Assembly: GCF_003583935.1 (NCBI RefSeq)
Contig: NZ_QYRN01000007.1
Span: forward strand, 62,001-126,000
DNA from: Aureimonas flava
Lineage (GTDB): Bacteria > Pseudomonadota > Alphaproteobacteria > Rhizobiales > Rhizobiaceae
Length of the DNA stretch: 64,000 bases
Direction: 5' to 3'
Shown here: positions 45,130-54,996 of the stretch, piece by piece
How positions within the stretch are numbered: the stretch's first letter is position 1
Layout of the letters: each line of letters starts with the position of its first letter
Made by a program: the position numbers and the translations under genes
Notes under the pieces: model-generated
What the model saw: the letters and a program-made list of their open reading frames with translations, nothing else
The model's database searches: none
What the model was told of the DNA's origin: nothing

Positions 45130-47247
45130 ATGAGCGACGAGAACCAGGGCGGCCGTTCGGGCCGTGGCGGCGCGGGCCGCGGTCCGGGCGGCACCAGGGG
45201 CGGCCCCAAGAGCGGCTCCGGCCCGCGCGGCGGCAAGCCCGGCTTCAAGGGCAAGCGGCCCGGCGGCTCGGGCGGCGATCGCCCGGAGCGCCCCTTCCGG
45301 CCGCGTGGCGAGCGCACGGAAGGCGCCGAGGGCGAGGCGCGCACGGAGCGCTCAGGCGCGCCCAAGCGCTTCGGCGCCAAGCCGTTCCGCCCGCGCGCGG
45401 AAGGCGGCCCGCAGGGCGATCGCCCGGCGCGCGCCTTCAAGCCCCGGGCCGACCGCAACGAGGGTGGCGAGCGTCCCGCCCGCGGCTTCAAGCCCTTCCG
45501 CGACCGGGCCGAAGGCGGCGAGCGGCAGGAGGGCGGCGAGCGCCCCACGCGTTCCTTCAAGCCCCGCGCCGAACGCGGCGAAGGGAGCGAGCGTCCGCCG
45601 CGCGGCGACCGGCCCTTCCGCGACCGCAACGAGGGTGGCGAGCGGGCGCCTCGCGCCTTCAAGCCCCGCGCCGAGCGCGCCGAAGGGGGCGAGCGTCCGC
45701 CGCGCGGCGACGGCGACAAGACCTTCACGCCGCGCTCGCGGGGGATGGTCTCGCATGCCGGCGCCAGGGGCGAGGGCGAGGGCACCGAGCGTCCGCGTTC
45801 CTATGGCCGCCTCAGCCACGACGATACGGGCGCCGAACGCCGGACCCGCGCTGCGGGCGACCGGCCGGCCCGGCCCCGCGCGGATCGGCCCGAAGCGGAG
45901 GGCGAGGACGGCGCGCCCGGCACGATGCGCATCGCCAAGCGCCTCGCGCGCGCCGGCATCGCCTCGCGCCGCGACGCGGAGGGCATGATCGCCGATGGGC
46001 GCGTGAGCCTCAACGGCAAGCGCCTCGACAGCCCGGCCGTGGACGTCACCACCGCCGACCGGATCGAGATCGACGGCAAGCCGCTGCCGCCGATCGAGCG
46101 CACGCGGCTCTGGCTGTTCCACAAGCCGGCCGGCCTCGTGACCACCAACCGCGACCCGGAAGGGCGCCCCACCGTGTTCGACCGCCTGCCCGGCGACATG
46201 CCGCGCGTGCTGACGGTGGGCCGTCTCGACATCAACACCGAGGGCCTCCTGCTCCTCACCAACGACGGCGGGCTCGCGCGCATCCTGGAGCTGCCCTCCA
46301 CCGGCTGGCTGCGGCGCTACCGCGTGCGCGCCCACGGCGAGGTCACGCAGGAGAAGCTCGACGAGCTGCGCCAGGGCATCGCGATCGAGGGCGTCTTCTA
46401 CGGTGCCATCGAGGCCTCGCTGGACCGGACGCAAGGCTCCAACGTCTGGCTGACGGTCGGCCTGCGCGAGGGCAAGAACCGCGAGGTGAAGCGCGTTCTC
46501 GGCCATCTCGGGCTCGACGTGAACCGGTTGATCCGCCTCTCCTTCGGGCCGTTCCAGCTCGGCGAGCTGGCCGAGGGCGCCGTGCAGGAGATCAAGGGCC
46601 GCATGCTGCGCGACCAGCTCGGGCCCTCCCTGATCGAGGAGGCGGGCGCCGACTTCGACGCGCCGATCGTCAACCCGTTCTCCAACAAGCCGGTGGTGGC
46701 GGGCCGCCAGCGGGCGGACGAGGGCGAGGACGCGCCCCGGACCGCCGGCGCGGGCAAGAGCGACTGGGTCAGCAACTCCCCCGAGGCCGCCCGCCCCAAC
46801 CGCAAGAAGTTCGGCATGGCCAAGCGCGACGAGGCGCTCGGCCGGCTCGACACCCGCGCCCCGCGCGGCGAGCGCGAGGGCCGGTCCTTCGAGAAGCGCG
46901 GCGACAAGCCGTTCGCGGACCGCAAGCCGCGCGCCTTCGGCGACAAGCCCCCCCGCGAGGGCGCGGACGGGGCGGAGCGTCCGGCGCGTCGCCCGGCCTC
47001 CGCGCCCAAGCGCACCGCCAACGTCTGGATGGCGCCCGGCGCGCGGGCGGTGGGCGAGAAGACCAAGGCCGCGCGCGAGGAGCGCGCCCGGCGGCGCGAG
47101 GAGGAGGGCGCGCGCCCGCCCCGTTCGGAGGGACGCGGGCCGGGCGAGGAGCGCCCGCGCTCGGGCGACCGGCCGTTCCGGCCGAAGGGCGACGGCCCAC
47201 GCCCAGGCCCTCGTTCCGGTCCCCGCTCCGGCCCGCGCAAGGGCTGA
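45130..47247 (+). CDS. rluB: rRNA pseudouridine synthase (RsuA/RluB family) with long disordered arms
   Basis: The folded centre is a standard RluB/RsuA enzyme: S4 RNA-binding domain from residue 266 (MRIAKRLARAGIASRRDAEGMI), then the synthase domain with the catalytic Asp367 in VGRLDINTEGLLLLTNDG and EGKNREVKRVLGHLGLDVNRL. Flanking it are about 265 N-terminal and 180 C-terminal residues of Gly/Arg/Glu/Pro-rich low complexity, with repeats such as GGERPPRGDRPF and FKPRAERxEGGER. At 705 aa it is more than twice the family core length. It modifies 23S rRNA (or 16S if RsuA-like). The charged arms may bind RNA or form condensates. Confidence 0.92.
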   Translation: MSDENQGGRSGRGGAGRGPGGTRGGPKSGSGPRGGKPGFKGKRPGGSGGDRPERPFRPRGERTEGAEGEARTERSGAPKRFGAKPFRPRAEGGPQGDRPARAFKPRADRNEGGERPARGFKPFRDRAEGGERQEGGERPTRSFKPRAERGEGSERPPRGDRPFRDRNEGGERAPRAFKPRAERAEGGERPPRGDGDKTFTPRSRGMVSHAGARGEGEGTERPRSYGRLSHDDTGAERRTRAAGDRPARPRADRPEAEGEDGAPGTMRIAKRLARAGIASRRDAEGMIADGRVSLNGKRLDSPAVDVTTADRIEIDGKPLPPIERTRLWLFHKPAGLVTTNRDPEGRPTVFDRLPGDMPRVLTVGRLDINTEGLLLLTNDGGLARILELPSTGWLRRYRVRAHGEVTQEKLDELRQGIAIEGVFYGAIEASLDRTQGSNVWLTVGLREGKNREVKRVLGHLGLDVNRLIRLSFGPFQLGELAEGAVQEIKGRMLRDQLGPSLIEEAGADFDAPIVNPFSNKPVVAGRQRADEGEDAPRTAGAGKSDWVSNSPEAARPNRKKFGMAKRDEALGRLDTRAPRGEREGRSFEKRGDKPFADRKPRAFGDKPPREGADGAERPARRPASAPKRTANVWMAPGARAVGEKTKAAREERARRREEEGARPPRSEGRGPGEERPRSGDRPFRPKGDGPRPGPRSGPRSGPRKG

Positions 47248-47253
47248 GCGCGC

Positions 47254-47817
47254 GTGGCCATGCGCATCGTGGCGGGCGCCCTCAAGGGGCGCCCGCTCGC
47301 CACACCCACGGGCAGCGCGATCCGCCCGACCTCCGAGCGCCATCGCGGCGCTCTGTTCGACATCCTGGCCCACGGGCTCGGCGCTCGGCTCGCGGAGGCG
47401 CGCGTGCTCGACCTCTTCGCCGGCACCGGCGCGCTGGGGCTGGAGGCGATGTCGCGCGGCTGCCGCTACGGGGTGTTCGTGGAGGAGAGCGTCGAGGGGC
47501 GCGGGCTGATCCGCACCAATATCGAGGCCTTCGGCCTCGGCGGGCGCACCAAGATCCTGCGTCGCGACGCCACGCGCCTCGGCGCGGCCGGGACGATCGA
47601 GCCCTTCGACCTCGTGCTCGCCGATCCGCCCTACGGGCGGCGGCTGGGCGAGGCCGCCTTGTGCGGCGCGCTGGCCGGCGGCTGGCTGGCGCCGGGCGCG
47701 CTAGTGGTGCTGGAGGAGGCGCTGGAGGCGCCGTTCGAGCCCGTCGGCGGCCTGGACCTCGTGGAGGAGCGCGCGATGGGGGAGACGCGGCTGCGCTTCC
47801 TGCGGCGCGCGCCCTGA
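47254..47817 (+). CDS. rsmD: 16S rRNA (guanine-966-N2)-methyltransferase
   Basis: A 187-aa SAM-dependent methyltransferase: MRIVAGALKGRPLATPTGSAIRPTSERHRGALFDIL (family N-terminus), VLDLFAGTGALGLEAMSRG (SAM motif I), and LVLADPPYGRRLGE (catalytic motif IV). The start is GTG ten bases after AAGGG; ATG two codons later is an alternative. It follows the pseudouridine synthase stop by six bases, so two rRNA-modifying enzymes share one transcript. Confidence 0.94.
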   Translation: MAMRIVAGALKGRPLATPTGSAIRPTSERHRGALFDILAHGLGARLAEARVLDLFAGTGALGLEAMSRGCRYGVFVEESVEGRGLIRTNIEAFGLGGRTKILRRDATRLGAAGTIEPFDLVLADPPYGRRLGEAALCGALAGGWLAPGALVVLEEALEAPFEPVGGLDLVEERAMGETRLRFLRRAP

Positions 47818-47912
47818 GGTCGGCCCTTACAAAATCGTAATTGGTGCCTTTCCTCGCGCTCCGCCATATCCCGGGACGAACCGGACATCCGAGCCCAAGG
47901 ACACCCGCCTCG

Positions 47913-49451
47913 ATGAGATTCCCGATCCGACGTGCCGGCGTATCGGCGATCGCCCTGGCGATCGCGCTGTCCGCCCCCGCCCTCGCGCAGTCCGCCCCGC
48001 AATCCGCCGCGCAGCCCACCGCCCCGGCGGGCGCCGCCGCCGCGAGCCCCGCCGGCGAGGCGGCCGCCGCCAAGGCCGAGGCGCTGCGCCCCGCGATCGA
48101 GAGCTTCACGCTCGACAACGGGCTGCAGGTGGTGGTCCTGCCCGATCACCGGGCGCCGATCGCCACGCAGATGATCTGGTACAAGGTGGGCTCGGCCGAC
48201 GAGCCCAAGGGCGTGTCCGGCATCGCCCACTTCCTCGAGCACCTGATGTTCAAGGGCACCAAGACGCACGCGCAGGGCGAGTTCTCGGCCGCCGTCGCCG
48301 CGATCGGGGGCGAGGAGAACGCCTTCACCTCCTACGACTACACCGCCTACTACCAGCAGGTGCCGGTGGAGGCCCTGAAGGAGATGATGGGCTTCGAGGC
48401 CGACCGCATGGAGAACCTCGTTCTGACCGACGAGGTGGTGCTGCCCGAGCGCGACGTGATCCTCGAGGAGCGCCGCATGCGGATCGACAACGAGCCGGGG
48501 GCCCAGCTCTCGGAGGCCGTGGACGCCGCCCTGTTCCAGAACCATCCCTACGGCACGCCGGTGATCGGCTGGCGCAACGAGATGGAGAAGCTGTCGAGGC
48601 AGGACGCCATCGCCTTCTACGACCGCTTCTACACGCCCAACAACGCCACCCTCCTGATCGCCGGCGACGTGACGCTGGACCAGGTCAAGGCCTATGCCGA
48701 GGAGACCTTCGGCAAGGTGCCGCGCCGCGCCGATCCCGGTCCGCGCGTGCGCCCGCAGGAGCCCGAGCCCCTGGCCGCCCGCACGGTGACCCTCACCGAC
48801 GCGCGCGTCACCCAGCCGAGCGTCCAGACCACCTGGCTCGTGCCCTCCGACAACGACGGCCAGCCGGGCGAGTCCGAGGCGCTCGACCTCCTGGCCGACA
48901 TCCTGGGCGGCGGCACCACGAGCCGGCTCTACCGCGCGCTGGTCGTGGATCAGGGGATCGCCGCCGGCACCGGCGCCTACTACCAGGGCACGGCGCTGGA
49001 CGACGGCCAGTTCATGACCTACGGCACGCCGCGGGGCGACGCCACGCTCGACCAGGTCGAGAAGGCGGTGAACGCCGAGGTCGAGCGGATCGCCCGCGAC
49101 GGGGTGACCGAGGCCGAGCTCGAGGCCGCCAAGAACCGGGTGCGCAAGGCGCTGATCTACCAGCGCGACAACCAGACCTCCATGGCCCGGCGCTACGGCG
49201 CGGCTCTGTCCACCGGCCGCACGATCGAGGACGTGGAAGCCTGGCCACAGCGGATCGAGGCGGTCACGGTGGCCGAGGTCGACGCGGCGGCCAAGAAGTA
49301 TCTCCAGCCGAAACGGTCGGTCACCGGCTACCTCCTGCCGGCGGGCGCCGAGAGCAGCGCCGAGGCCAAGGCCCCGGCCGGATCGCCCGAGGCGGCGGGC
49401 GCGGTCGGCCCCGCCGACGGCGCGCCCGTCCCCGGCGACACCCGCTCCTGA
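47913..49451 (+). CDS. M16-family zinc protease, catalytic member
   Basis: A 512-aa secreted protein with a Sec signal peptide ([16 protein letters not shown]). The inverted zinc motif HFLEH is at residues 106-110 in [14 protein letters not shown], with the downstream Glu in the following helix ([13 protein letters not shown]). The M16 C-terminal domain has [22 protein letters not shown]. Together with the adjacent non-catalytic homologue it should form a clamshell periplasmic peptidase for small peptides. The last 35 residues are Ala/Pro/Gly-rich. Confidence 0.94.
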   Translation: MRFPIRRAGVSAIALAIALSAPALAQSAPQSAAQPTAPAGAAAASPAGEAAAAKAEALRPAIESFTLDNGLQVVVLPDHRAPIATQMIWYKVGSADEPKGVSGIAHFLEHLMFKGTKTHAQGEFSAAVAAIGGEENAFTSYDYTAYYQQVPVEALKEMMGFEADRMENLVLTDEVVLPERDVILEERRMRIDNEPGAQLSEAVDAALFQNHPYGTPVIGWRNEMEKLSRQDAIAFYDRFYTPNNATLLIAGDVTLDQVKAYAEETFGKVPRRADPGPRVRPQEPEPLAARTVTLTDARVTQPSVQTTWLVPSDNDGQPGESEALDLLADILGGGTTSRLYRALVVDQGIAAGTGAYYQGTALDDGQFMTYGTPRGDATLDQVEKAVNAEVERIARDGVTEAELEAAKNRVRKALIYQRDNQTSMARRYGAALSTGRTIEDVEAWPQRIEAVTVAEVDAAAKKYLQPKRSVTGYLLPAGAESSAEAKAPAGSPEAAGAVGPADGAPVPGDTRS

Positions 49452-49477
49452 CCTCCCGCGAACACGGATCCGCACCC

Positions 49478-50809
49478 ATGAACGCGCTCTCCACGCCCTT
49501 CCGCCGCGCCACCGCCGTGTTCGGCCTCGTCGCCGGCCTGTCCCTCGGCCTCGCCGCCACCGCCCAGGCGGTGGAGATCAAGGAGGTCACCAGCCCCGGC
49601 GGCATCCACGCCCTCCTGGTGGAGGACTACACCAACCCGCTGATCGCCATGCGCTTCGCCTTCAAGGGCGCCGGCTCGACGCAGGACCCCGCCGGCAAGG
49701 AAGGAACCGCCAACCTCCTGTCCGGCCTCCTGGACGAGGGGGCGGGCGACATCGACAGCGCCGCCTTCCAGTCCAAGCTGGACGAGCTCGGCGTCTCGCT
49801 CTCGTTCGATTCCAGCTACGACAACTTCTCGGGCAACTTCCGCACCATCGTGGAGAACGAGGACGCGGCCTTCGACCTCCTGCGCCTGGCCGTCAACGAG
49901 CCGCGCTTCGACCAGGAGCCCGTGGAGCGCATCCGCGGCCAGATCGCAGCCGGCATCGTCGGCAACGAGCAGGACCCCGGCACGCTGGCGGCCAAGGCCT
50001 TCCGGAGCACCGTGTTTCCCGGCCACCCCTATTCGCGGCCCGCGGATGGCACGGTGGACACGCTGCGCACGGTGACGGCCGACGACCTGCGCGCGTTCCG
50101 GGGGAAGACCTTCGGGCGCGACAACCTCGTGGTGGGCGTCGTCGGCGCGATCGACGAGGCGACGCTGAAGACGCGGCTGGACGAGATCTTCCTCCCGCTG
50201 CGCGAGAAGGCGGACCTCGTGCCGGTGCCCGACGTGCAACCGGTGACGGGCCAGCGCGACGACGTGGCGCTCGCCCTGCCGCAGACGCAGATCCAGTTCG
50301 CCCTGCCGGGCGTCAAGCGCGACAGCCCCGACTTCTTCGCCGCCTATCTCGCCAACCACATCCTGGGGGGCGGCACGTTCGATTCGCGCCTCTACAAGGA
50401 GATCCGCGAGAAGCGGGGTCTCGCCTACGGCGCCGGCTCGTACCTGACCAACTACGACCACGCCGCCATGCTGGCGGGCGCCACCGCGACGCGCGCCGAC
50501 AAGGCCAAGGAGAGCATCGACATCATCCGCGCCGAGCTGAAGCGCATGGCCGACCAGGGGCCGACGCAGGAGGAGCTCGACCGTGCCAAGGCCTTCGTCA
50601 AAGGCTCCTACGCGGTGCAGAACCTGTCGTCCTCCCTGTCGATCGCCTCGACCCTGGTGGGCATCCAGCTCGACGACCTCGGCACCGACTATATCGAGCG
50701 GCGCCAGGGCCTGATCGACGCGGTGACGCTGGACGAGGTGAAGGCCGTGGCCAAGCGGCTGATGTCGGTGGACCCGACCGTCATCACGGTGGGCCCCGCC
50801 GACGCCTGA
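49478..50809 (+). CDS. M16-family protein, non-catalytic partner
   Basis: A 443-aa paired M16 homologue with signal peptide MNALSTPFRRATAVFGLVAGLSLGLAATAQA. The position of HxxEH is occupied by EGTANLLSGLLDEGAGD, so zinc binding is lost. The second-domain features are retained: GGGTFDSRLYKEIREKRGLAYGAGSYL with the substrate-binding R/Y pair. It starts 26 bases after the catalytic subunit gene. Such pairs act as heterodimers. Confidence 0.93.
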   Translation: MNALSTPFRRATAVFGLVAGLSLGLAATAQAVEIKEVTSPGGIHALLVEDYTNPLIAMRFAFKGAGSTQDPAGKEGTANLLSGLLDEGAGDIDSAAFQSKLDELGVSLSFDSSYDNFSGNFRTIVENEDAAFDLLRLAVNEPRFDQEPVERIRGQIAAGIVGNEQDPGTLAAKAFRSTVFPGHPYSRPADGTVDTLRTVTADDLRAFRGKTFGRDNLVVGVVGAIDEATLKTRLDEIFLPLREKADLVPVPDVQPVTGQRDDVALALPQTQIQFALPGVKRDSPDFFAAYLANHILGGGTFDSRLYKEIREKRGLAYGAGSYLTNYDHAAMLAGATATRADKAKESIDIIRAELKRMADQGPTQEELDRAKAFVKGSYAVQNLSSSLSIASTLVGIQLDDLGTDYIERRQGLIDAVTLDEVKAVAKRLMSVDPTVITVGPADA

Positions 50810-50818
50810 GGACGAGGG

Positions 50819-51721
50819 GTGATCCCGCGCGACCCGGCGCCCGCGTCCTCGGCGCCCGAAGCGTCGATCGGGCTGGCGCTCGGCGGCGGGGGCGCGCGCG
50901 GGCTCGCCCATCTCCACGTGCTCGCCGCCTTCGAGGATCTGGGCCTGCGGCCCGCCCGCATCGCCGGCACCTCGATCGGGGCGATCGTGGGCGCGGGCGC
51001 CGCCAGCGGCCTCGGCGCCGCGGCGATCGAGGACCACGTGCTCGCCGTCCTGGCCAGCCCGCGCGGCGCCTTCGGCACCCTGTGGCGCACCCGCCCGCCG
51101 ACGCTCGCCGAGTTCCGCGCCGAAGGCGGCTTCCGGCTCGGCCAGCTCAACGCCGAGCGGGTCGTCGCCGCCTTCCTGCCGCCCGGCATGCCGGCCCGCT
51201 TCGAGGATCTCGGCGTCCCGCTCGCCGTGATCGCGACCGACTTCTACGGCGGGCGCGAATGGCCGATCCGCAGCGGCGACCTGGCGAGCGCGCTCGGCGC
51301 CTCAGCCGCCCTGCCGGCGATCTTCCGCCCCGTGCGCCGCGACGGGCTGGTGCTGGTGGACGGGGGCATCACCAACCCTCTGCCCTTCGACGTGTTCGAC
51401 CCGTCCTGCGCGGTGGTGGTCGCCTCCGACGTCACGGGCGGCCCAGAGCGCGGAGCCCTGCCGCTGCCGACGCCGGTCGAGACGATGCTGGGCGCCTCGC
51501 AGCTGATGATGGGCGCGGTGGTGCGCGCCAAGCTCGCCTGCGCGACGCCCGACGTCCTGATCCGGCCGCCGGTCTCGTCCTACCGGGTGCTCGATTTCCT
51601 GCGGGCGCGCACGATCCTGCGCGAGACGCATGGCGTGCGCGAGGAGGTGAAGCGGCGGCTCGGCGAGGCGCTGGAGGGCCGCGCGGCTAGTGGGTCGCGG
51701 TTTCCTCCAGAAACCGCATGA
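50819..51721 (+). CDS. patatin-like phospholipase
   Basis: A 300-aa RssA/patatin-family lipid hydrolase: oxyanion loop LALGGGGARGLAHL, nucleophile Ser in AGTSIGAIVGAG (GxSxG), and the catalytic Asp in VLVDGGITNPLPFDVF. The start is a GTG nine bases after the M16 partner stop, probably coupled. GxSxG and DGG are both intact, so it should be active on a phospholipid or acyl ester. Its last 35 bases overlap the convergent topoisomerase gene. Confidence 0.92.
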   Translation: MIPRDPAPASSAPEASIGLALGGGGARGLAHLHVLAAFEDLGLRPARIAGTSIGAIVGAGAASGLGAAAIEDHVLAVLASPRGAFGTLWRTRPPTLAEFRAEGGFRLGQLNAERVVAAFLPPGMPARFEDLGVPLAVIATDFYGGREWPIRSGDLASALGASAALPAIFRPVRRDGLVLVDGGITNPLPFDVFDPSCAVVVASDVTGGPERGALPLPTPVETMLGASQLMMGAVVRAKLACATPDVLIRPPVSSYRVLDFLRARTILRETHGVREEVKRRLGEALEGRAASGSRFPPETA

Positions 51722-52727
51722 GCCCGGTCTCGACCCGCGTCAGACCCTCGCGCGTGCGCCCGCGCATCAGGTCGGCGGGCAGGCGCTCCCCCTCGAAGGC
51801 GGCGACGATCTCCGGGTGCACATAGGACGCGCGCGCCACCGTGGGCGTGTTGCGCAGGAGCACGGACACCGCCTTCATCGCCTTGGCTACCGCGCGCTTG
51901 CGCTTGGCCTGCGTGTCCGCCTTCTCGGCCGGCACCTCCTCCAGCAGGAAGCGCAGCGCCTCGGCGGAGCCGTGGAAGGTGCGGAAGTCCTTGGCCGACA
52001 CCTTCTTGCCCGACGAGTCCCTCAGGTACTCGTTGAGGAGGTTGGCCGTCAGGTCCCGGGGAGGCTCGCCCTTCTCGCGGAAGCGGAACAGGCGCTTGGC
52101 GCCGCGCTCGCGGCGCATCCGGTCGAGCGAGCGCACCAGCGCCGGCTCCACGACCTCGATGACATGGGCCTTGTTGGACTTGCCCACGAACTTGAGCACC
52201 GCGCGCTTCTTGGCGATCTTCAGGTTCTCGCGCCGTAGCGACGCGACCCCGCGCCCGCCGTCCTTGGCGTATTTCTCGTGGCCGGGGCGCATGGCGGCGA
52301 CGTCGATCAGCCGGGCGGCCACGGCGGCGGTTCCGCGCCGGTCGGTGCCCTGGCGCTTGAGGTCGCGCGCGATACGCCGCCGCAGCTTGGGCAGCGCCCG
52401 CCCGAAGCGCAGCAGGCGCTCGGTCTTCACCGCGTTGCGCACGTTCACCCAGTCGTCGTGGTAGCGATACTGGAGGCGGCCCTTCTCGTCGCGGCCCGTC
52501 GCCTGGATGTGTCCGTTCTCCTCGACGCAGATCTTCACGTCGCGCCAGGCGGGCGGCAGCACCAACGCCTTGACCCGCGCCTTCAGCACCTTGTCGGTGA
52601 TCGTCTCGCCGTTGGTGAAGCAGATGCGCTGGCCGCGCCCGTGCGGGTGCAGCTCCACGCCGAACTCCGCCGGATCGACGATGGTCAGTCCGAACCGTTC
52701 GGCGTGGAAGTCGAGGCGCTTGTTCAT
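51687..52727 (-). CDS. bacterial DNA topoisomerase IB
   Basis: A 346-aa poxvirus-type topoisomerase relaxing supercoils through a 3'-phosphotyrosine. It has the N-terminal domain (KALVLPPAWRDVKICVEENGHIQATGRDEKGRLQYRYHDDW), the RRGTAAVAARLIDVAAMRPGHEKYA segment, KVSAKDFRTFHGSAEA with the conserved R/H, and the active-site Tyr in ARASYVHPEIVAAFE. The usual GLTTLR is VASLRREN here. No strong ribosome-binding site is visible before the ATG, but length and N-terminus fit the family. Confidence 0.94.
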   Translation of the reverse strand: MNKRLDFHAERFGLTIVDPAEFGVELHPHGRGQRICFTNGETITDKVLKARVKALVLPPAWRDVKICVEENGHIQATGRDEKGRLQYRYHDDWVNVRNAVKTERLLRFGRALPKLRRRIARDLKRQGTDRRGTAAVAARLIDVAAMRPGHEKYAKDGGRGVASLRRENLKIAKKRAVLKFVGKSNKAHVIEVVEPALVRSLDRMRRERGAKRLFRFREKGEPPRDLTANLLNEYLRDSSGKKVSAKDFRTFHGSAEALRFLLEEVPAEKADTQAKRKRAVAKAMKAVSVLLRNTPTVARASYVHPEIVAAFEGERLPADLMRGRTREGLTRVETGLMRFLEETATH

Positions 52728-52895
52728 GGACCGGGGTTCACCACTGGCGTCGGGCCGTGGAAACGCCGGCCCGCGCGCGCCGGTTCCGGCAGGGTGGGGT
52801 GCGGCCGAATGCCCGTGGACGGGCCGCCGCGACGCGGAACGCGGGGGCCGCCCCGCCGTTGGGCCGCCATCGAAACGTATCGGGGAGAACCGGTG

Positions 52896-53120
52896 ATGAG
52901 CACGGTTTCCAAGGGCGACAAGGTCGAATGGTCCTGGGGCAAGGGCAAGGCCGAGGGCAAGGTCGAGCAGCGCTTCACCGACAAGGTGACGCGCAAGATC
53001 AAGGGCAAGTCGATCACCCGCAACGCCTCCAAGGACGAGCCCGCCTATCTCGTGAAGTCGACGAACGGCGGCAAGGCGCTGAAGAGCGACAGCGAGGTGC
53101 ACAAGAAGGCCGCGCACTGA
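52896..53120 (+). CDS. DUF2945 / hypervirulence-associated TUDOR-domain protein
   Basis: A 74-aa protein, VSKGDKVEWSWGKGKAEGKVEQRFTDKVTRKIKGKSITRNASKDEPAYLVKSTNGGKALKSDSEVHKKA, the full DUF2945 pattern of a small basic SH3/TUDOR-like barrel. GGGGAG lies upstream. It is divergent from topoisomerase IB, and its neighbourhood with DNA-related genes is common. The function is unknown. Confidence 0.92.
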   Translation: MSTVSKGDKVEWSWGKGKAEGKVEQRFTDKVTRKIKGKSITRNASKDEPAYLVKSTNGGKALKSDSEVHKKAAH

Positions 53121-53151
53121 GCGCGGCGCGCCCGGCCGGCGTCGGCGCCCG

Positions 53152-54996
53152 TCAGGACGGCGGTCGGTCCTCCGGCGCGCCGGAGAGATAGGCGGGCGCC
53201 GCGCCGCGCGGCTGGCGCGCGCGCGCGCCTTCGCCGCCCTTCGGCTTGACCAGGGGCTCGGGGGTGACGCGCCCGCGGCCCAGCACCGACGAGCCCGTGC
53301 CGGCGGTGCGCGCCTGCTGCAGCGCCAGCCGCTCGGCGTCGCGCCGGCGCACGTCCTCGACGATGCGCCGCGCCTCGTCGTGGGCGACCCCCAGCGTCTC
53401 CAGGGTCTTGCCCCCGAAGCGCAGCGCCGATTCCAGCGTCTCGCGCAGCTCGAAGGCAACGCCCCGCTCGCGCAGCGTCAGCGAGTGGTTGCGGTCGTAG
53501 GAGCGCGCGAAGATCGGCACGTTCGGAAATTCCGAATGAATTAGGTCGACGATCGCGTTGGTGGTCTCCGGCTTGTTGGTGCAGACCGCCACCACCTTGA
53601 CCTGCCGGATGCCGGCCGCCTCCAGGACGCTGCGGCGCAGCCCCGAGCCGAAATAGATGCGGAAGCCGAAGCGGCCGGCCGCGCGGATGCGCTCGGCCGA
53701 GGAATCGATGATCGTCATCTCCAGCCCGCTCGACAGCATCACCTGCGCGGCGATCTGGCCGAAGCGCGAGAAGCCGATCATCAGGACGTCCGACTGCCCG
53801 GCGCCGGAGAAGTCCTCCTCCATCTCGTCGGGCCGGTCCTCGTCGGGCGCCATGCGCCGGGCCAGCCGGTCGGCCAGCGGCGTCAGCGCCATGGAGAGCG
53901 TGACGATCGACACGAGGAGCGAGCCGGTGGCGCCGTCGAGGATCGCCGAGGCGGTGGCGGCCGAGAACAGGACGAAGGCGAACTCGCCGCCCTGCGGCAG
54001 CACCAGCGAGGTGCGCAGGGCGACCGGATGCGTCTCGCCGAACGCCCGGCAGAGCGGATAGAGGATCGCCGCCTTGACGGCCATCAGCCCGGGAGCGCCG
54101 AGGAGCACGATCCAGGCGTTGTCGGCGATCACCGACAGGTCGAGCGTCAGGCCGACGCCGATGAAGAAGAGGCCGAGCAGCAGCCCGCGGAACGGGTCGA
54201 TATTGGCCTCGAGCTCGTGGCGATAGGAGGATTCGGCCAGCAGCACGCCGGCGATGAAGGCGCCCATCGCCATGGAGAAGCCGGCAAGGCCCATCAGCAG
54301 CGCCGAGGCCAGCACCACGAACAGCGCCGCGGCGATCATCACCTCGCGCGCGCCCGCGTTCGCCAGCACACGGAACAGCGGGTTGAGGAGGTAGCGCCCG
54401 GCCGCCACCAGCGCCACCAGCGCGCCGAGCGAGCGCGCCATCGCGAGCGGGTCGAAGGCCGCCGCGTCCTTCCCGCCCGGCGCCAGGACCGGCAGGAGCG
54501 CCAGGAGCGGCACGATGGCGAGGTCCTGGAACAGGAGGATCGAGAACGAGGTCTGGCCGAAGCGCAGGTTGATCTCTCCCGATTCCTCTAGGAGTTGCAG
54601 CGCGAAGGCGGTGGAGGAGAGGGCGAGCCCGAAGCCGATCACCACGGCCGCGTTCCAGCCCGGCAGCACCAGCGCCAGCCCCAGCGTCAGGACGCCGCCG
54701 GTGACCATGACCTGGGCGAGCCCGAGGCCGAAGATCTGACGGCGCAGCGCCCACAGGCGCGAGAGCTTCAGCTCCAGCCCGATGATGAAGAGCAGGAACA
54801 CCACGCCGAGCTCGCCGATATGGAGGATCTCGGCCTGCCCGTGCTGCACCAGGCGCAGGATCGGGCCCATCACGATGCCGGCGAACAGGTAGCCGAGAAT
54901 GGTGCCCAGGCCGATGCGCTTGAACAGGGTGCCGGCCACGATGCCGCCGCCGAGGATCAGCAGGATCTCGAGAAACAGCGGCGCGGTCTCTGCCAT
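53152..54996 (-). CDS. Kef-type K+/H+ antiporter (CPA2) with RCK domain
   Basis: A 614-aa protein with 12-13 membrane helices (LEILLILGGGIVAGTLFKRIGLGTILGYLFAGIVMGP, ELGVVFLLFIIGLELKLSRLW, ALSSTAFALQLL, FQDLAIVPLLALLPVL) of the monovalent cation:proton antiporter-2 family. A cytosolic RCK N domain (SDVLMIGFSRFGQIAAQVM...IIDSSAERI...FGSGLRRSVLEAAG) and a charged tail follow. The nucleotide-binding GxGxxG appears as GFSRFG, so the central glycine is serine. It effluxes potassium in exchange for protons under electrophile or pH stress. GGAGAAGG precedes the ATG. Confidence 0.93.
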   Translation of the reverse strand: MAETAPLFLEILLILGGGIVAGTLFKRIGLGTILGYLFAGIVMGPILRLVQHGQAEILHIGELGVVFLLFIIGLELKLSRLWALRRQIFGLGLAQVMVTGGVLTLGLALVLPGWNAAVVIGFGLALSSTAFALQLLEESGEINLRFGQTSFSILLFQDLAIVPLLALLPVLAPGGKDAAAFDPLAMARSLGALVALVAAGRYLLNPLFRVLANAGAREVMIAAALFVVLASALLMGLAGFSMAMGAFIAGVLLAESSYRHELEANIDPFRGLLLGLFFIGVGLTLDLSVIADNAWIVLLGAPGLMAVKAAILYPLCRAFGETHPVALRTSLVLPQGGEFAFVLFSAATASAILDGATGSLLVSIVTLSMALTPLADRLARRMAPDEDRPDEMEEDFSGAGQSDVLMIGFSRFGQIAAQVMLSSGLEMTIIDSSAERIRAAGRFGFRIYFGSGLRRSVLEAAGIRQVKVVAVCTNKPETTNAIVDLIHSEFPNVPIFARSYDRNHSLTLRERGVAFELRETLESALRFGGKTLETLGVAHDEARRIVEDVRRRDAERLALQQARTAGTGSSVLGRGRVTPEPLVKPKGGEGARARQPRGAAPAYLSGAPEDRPPS

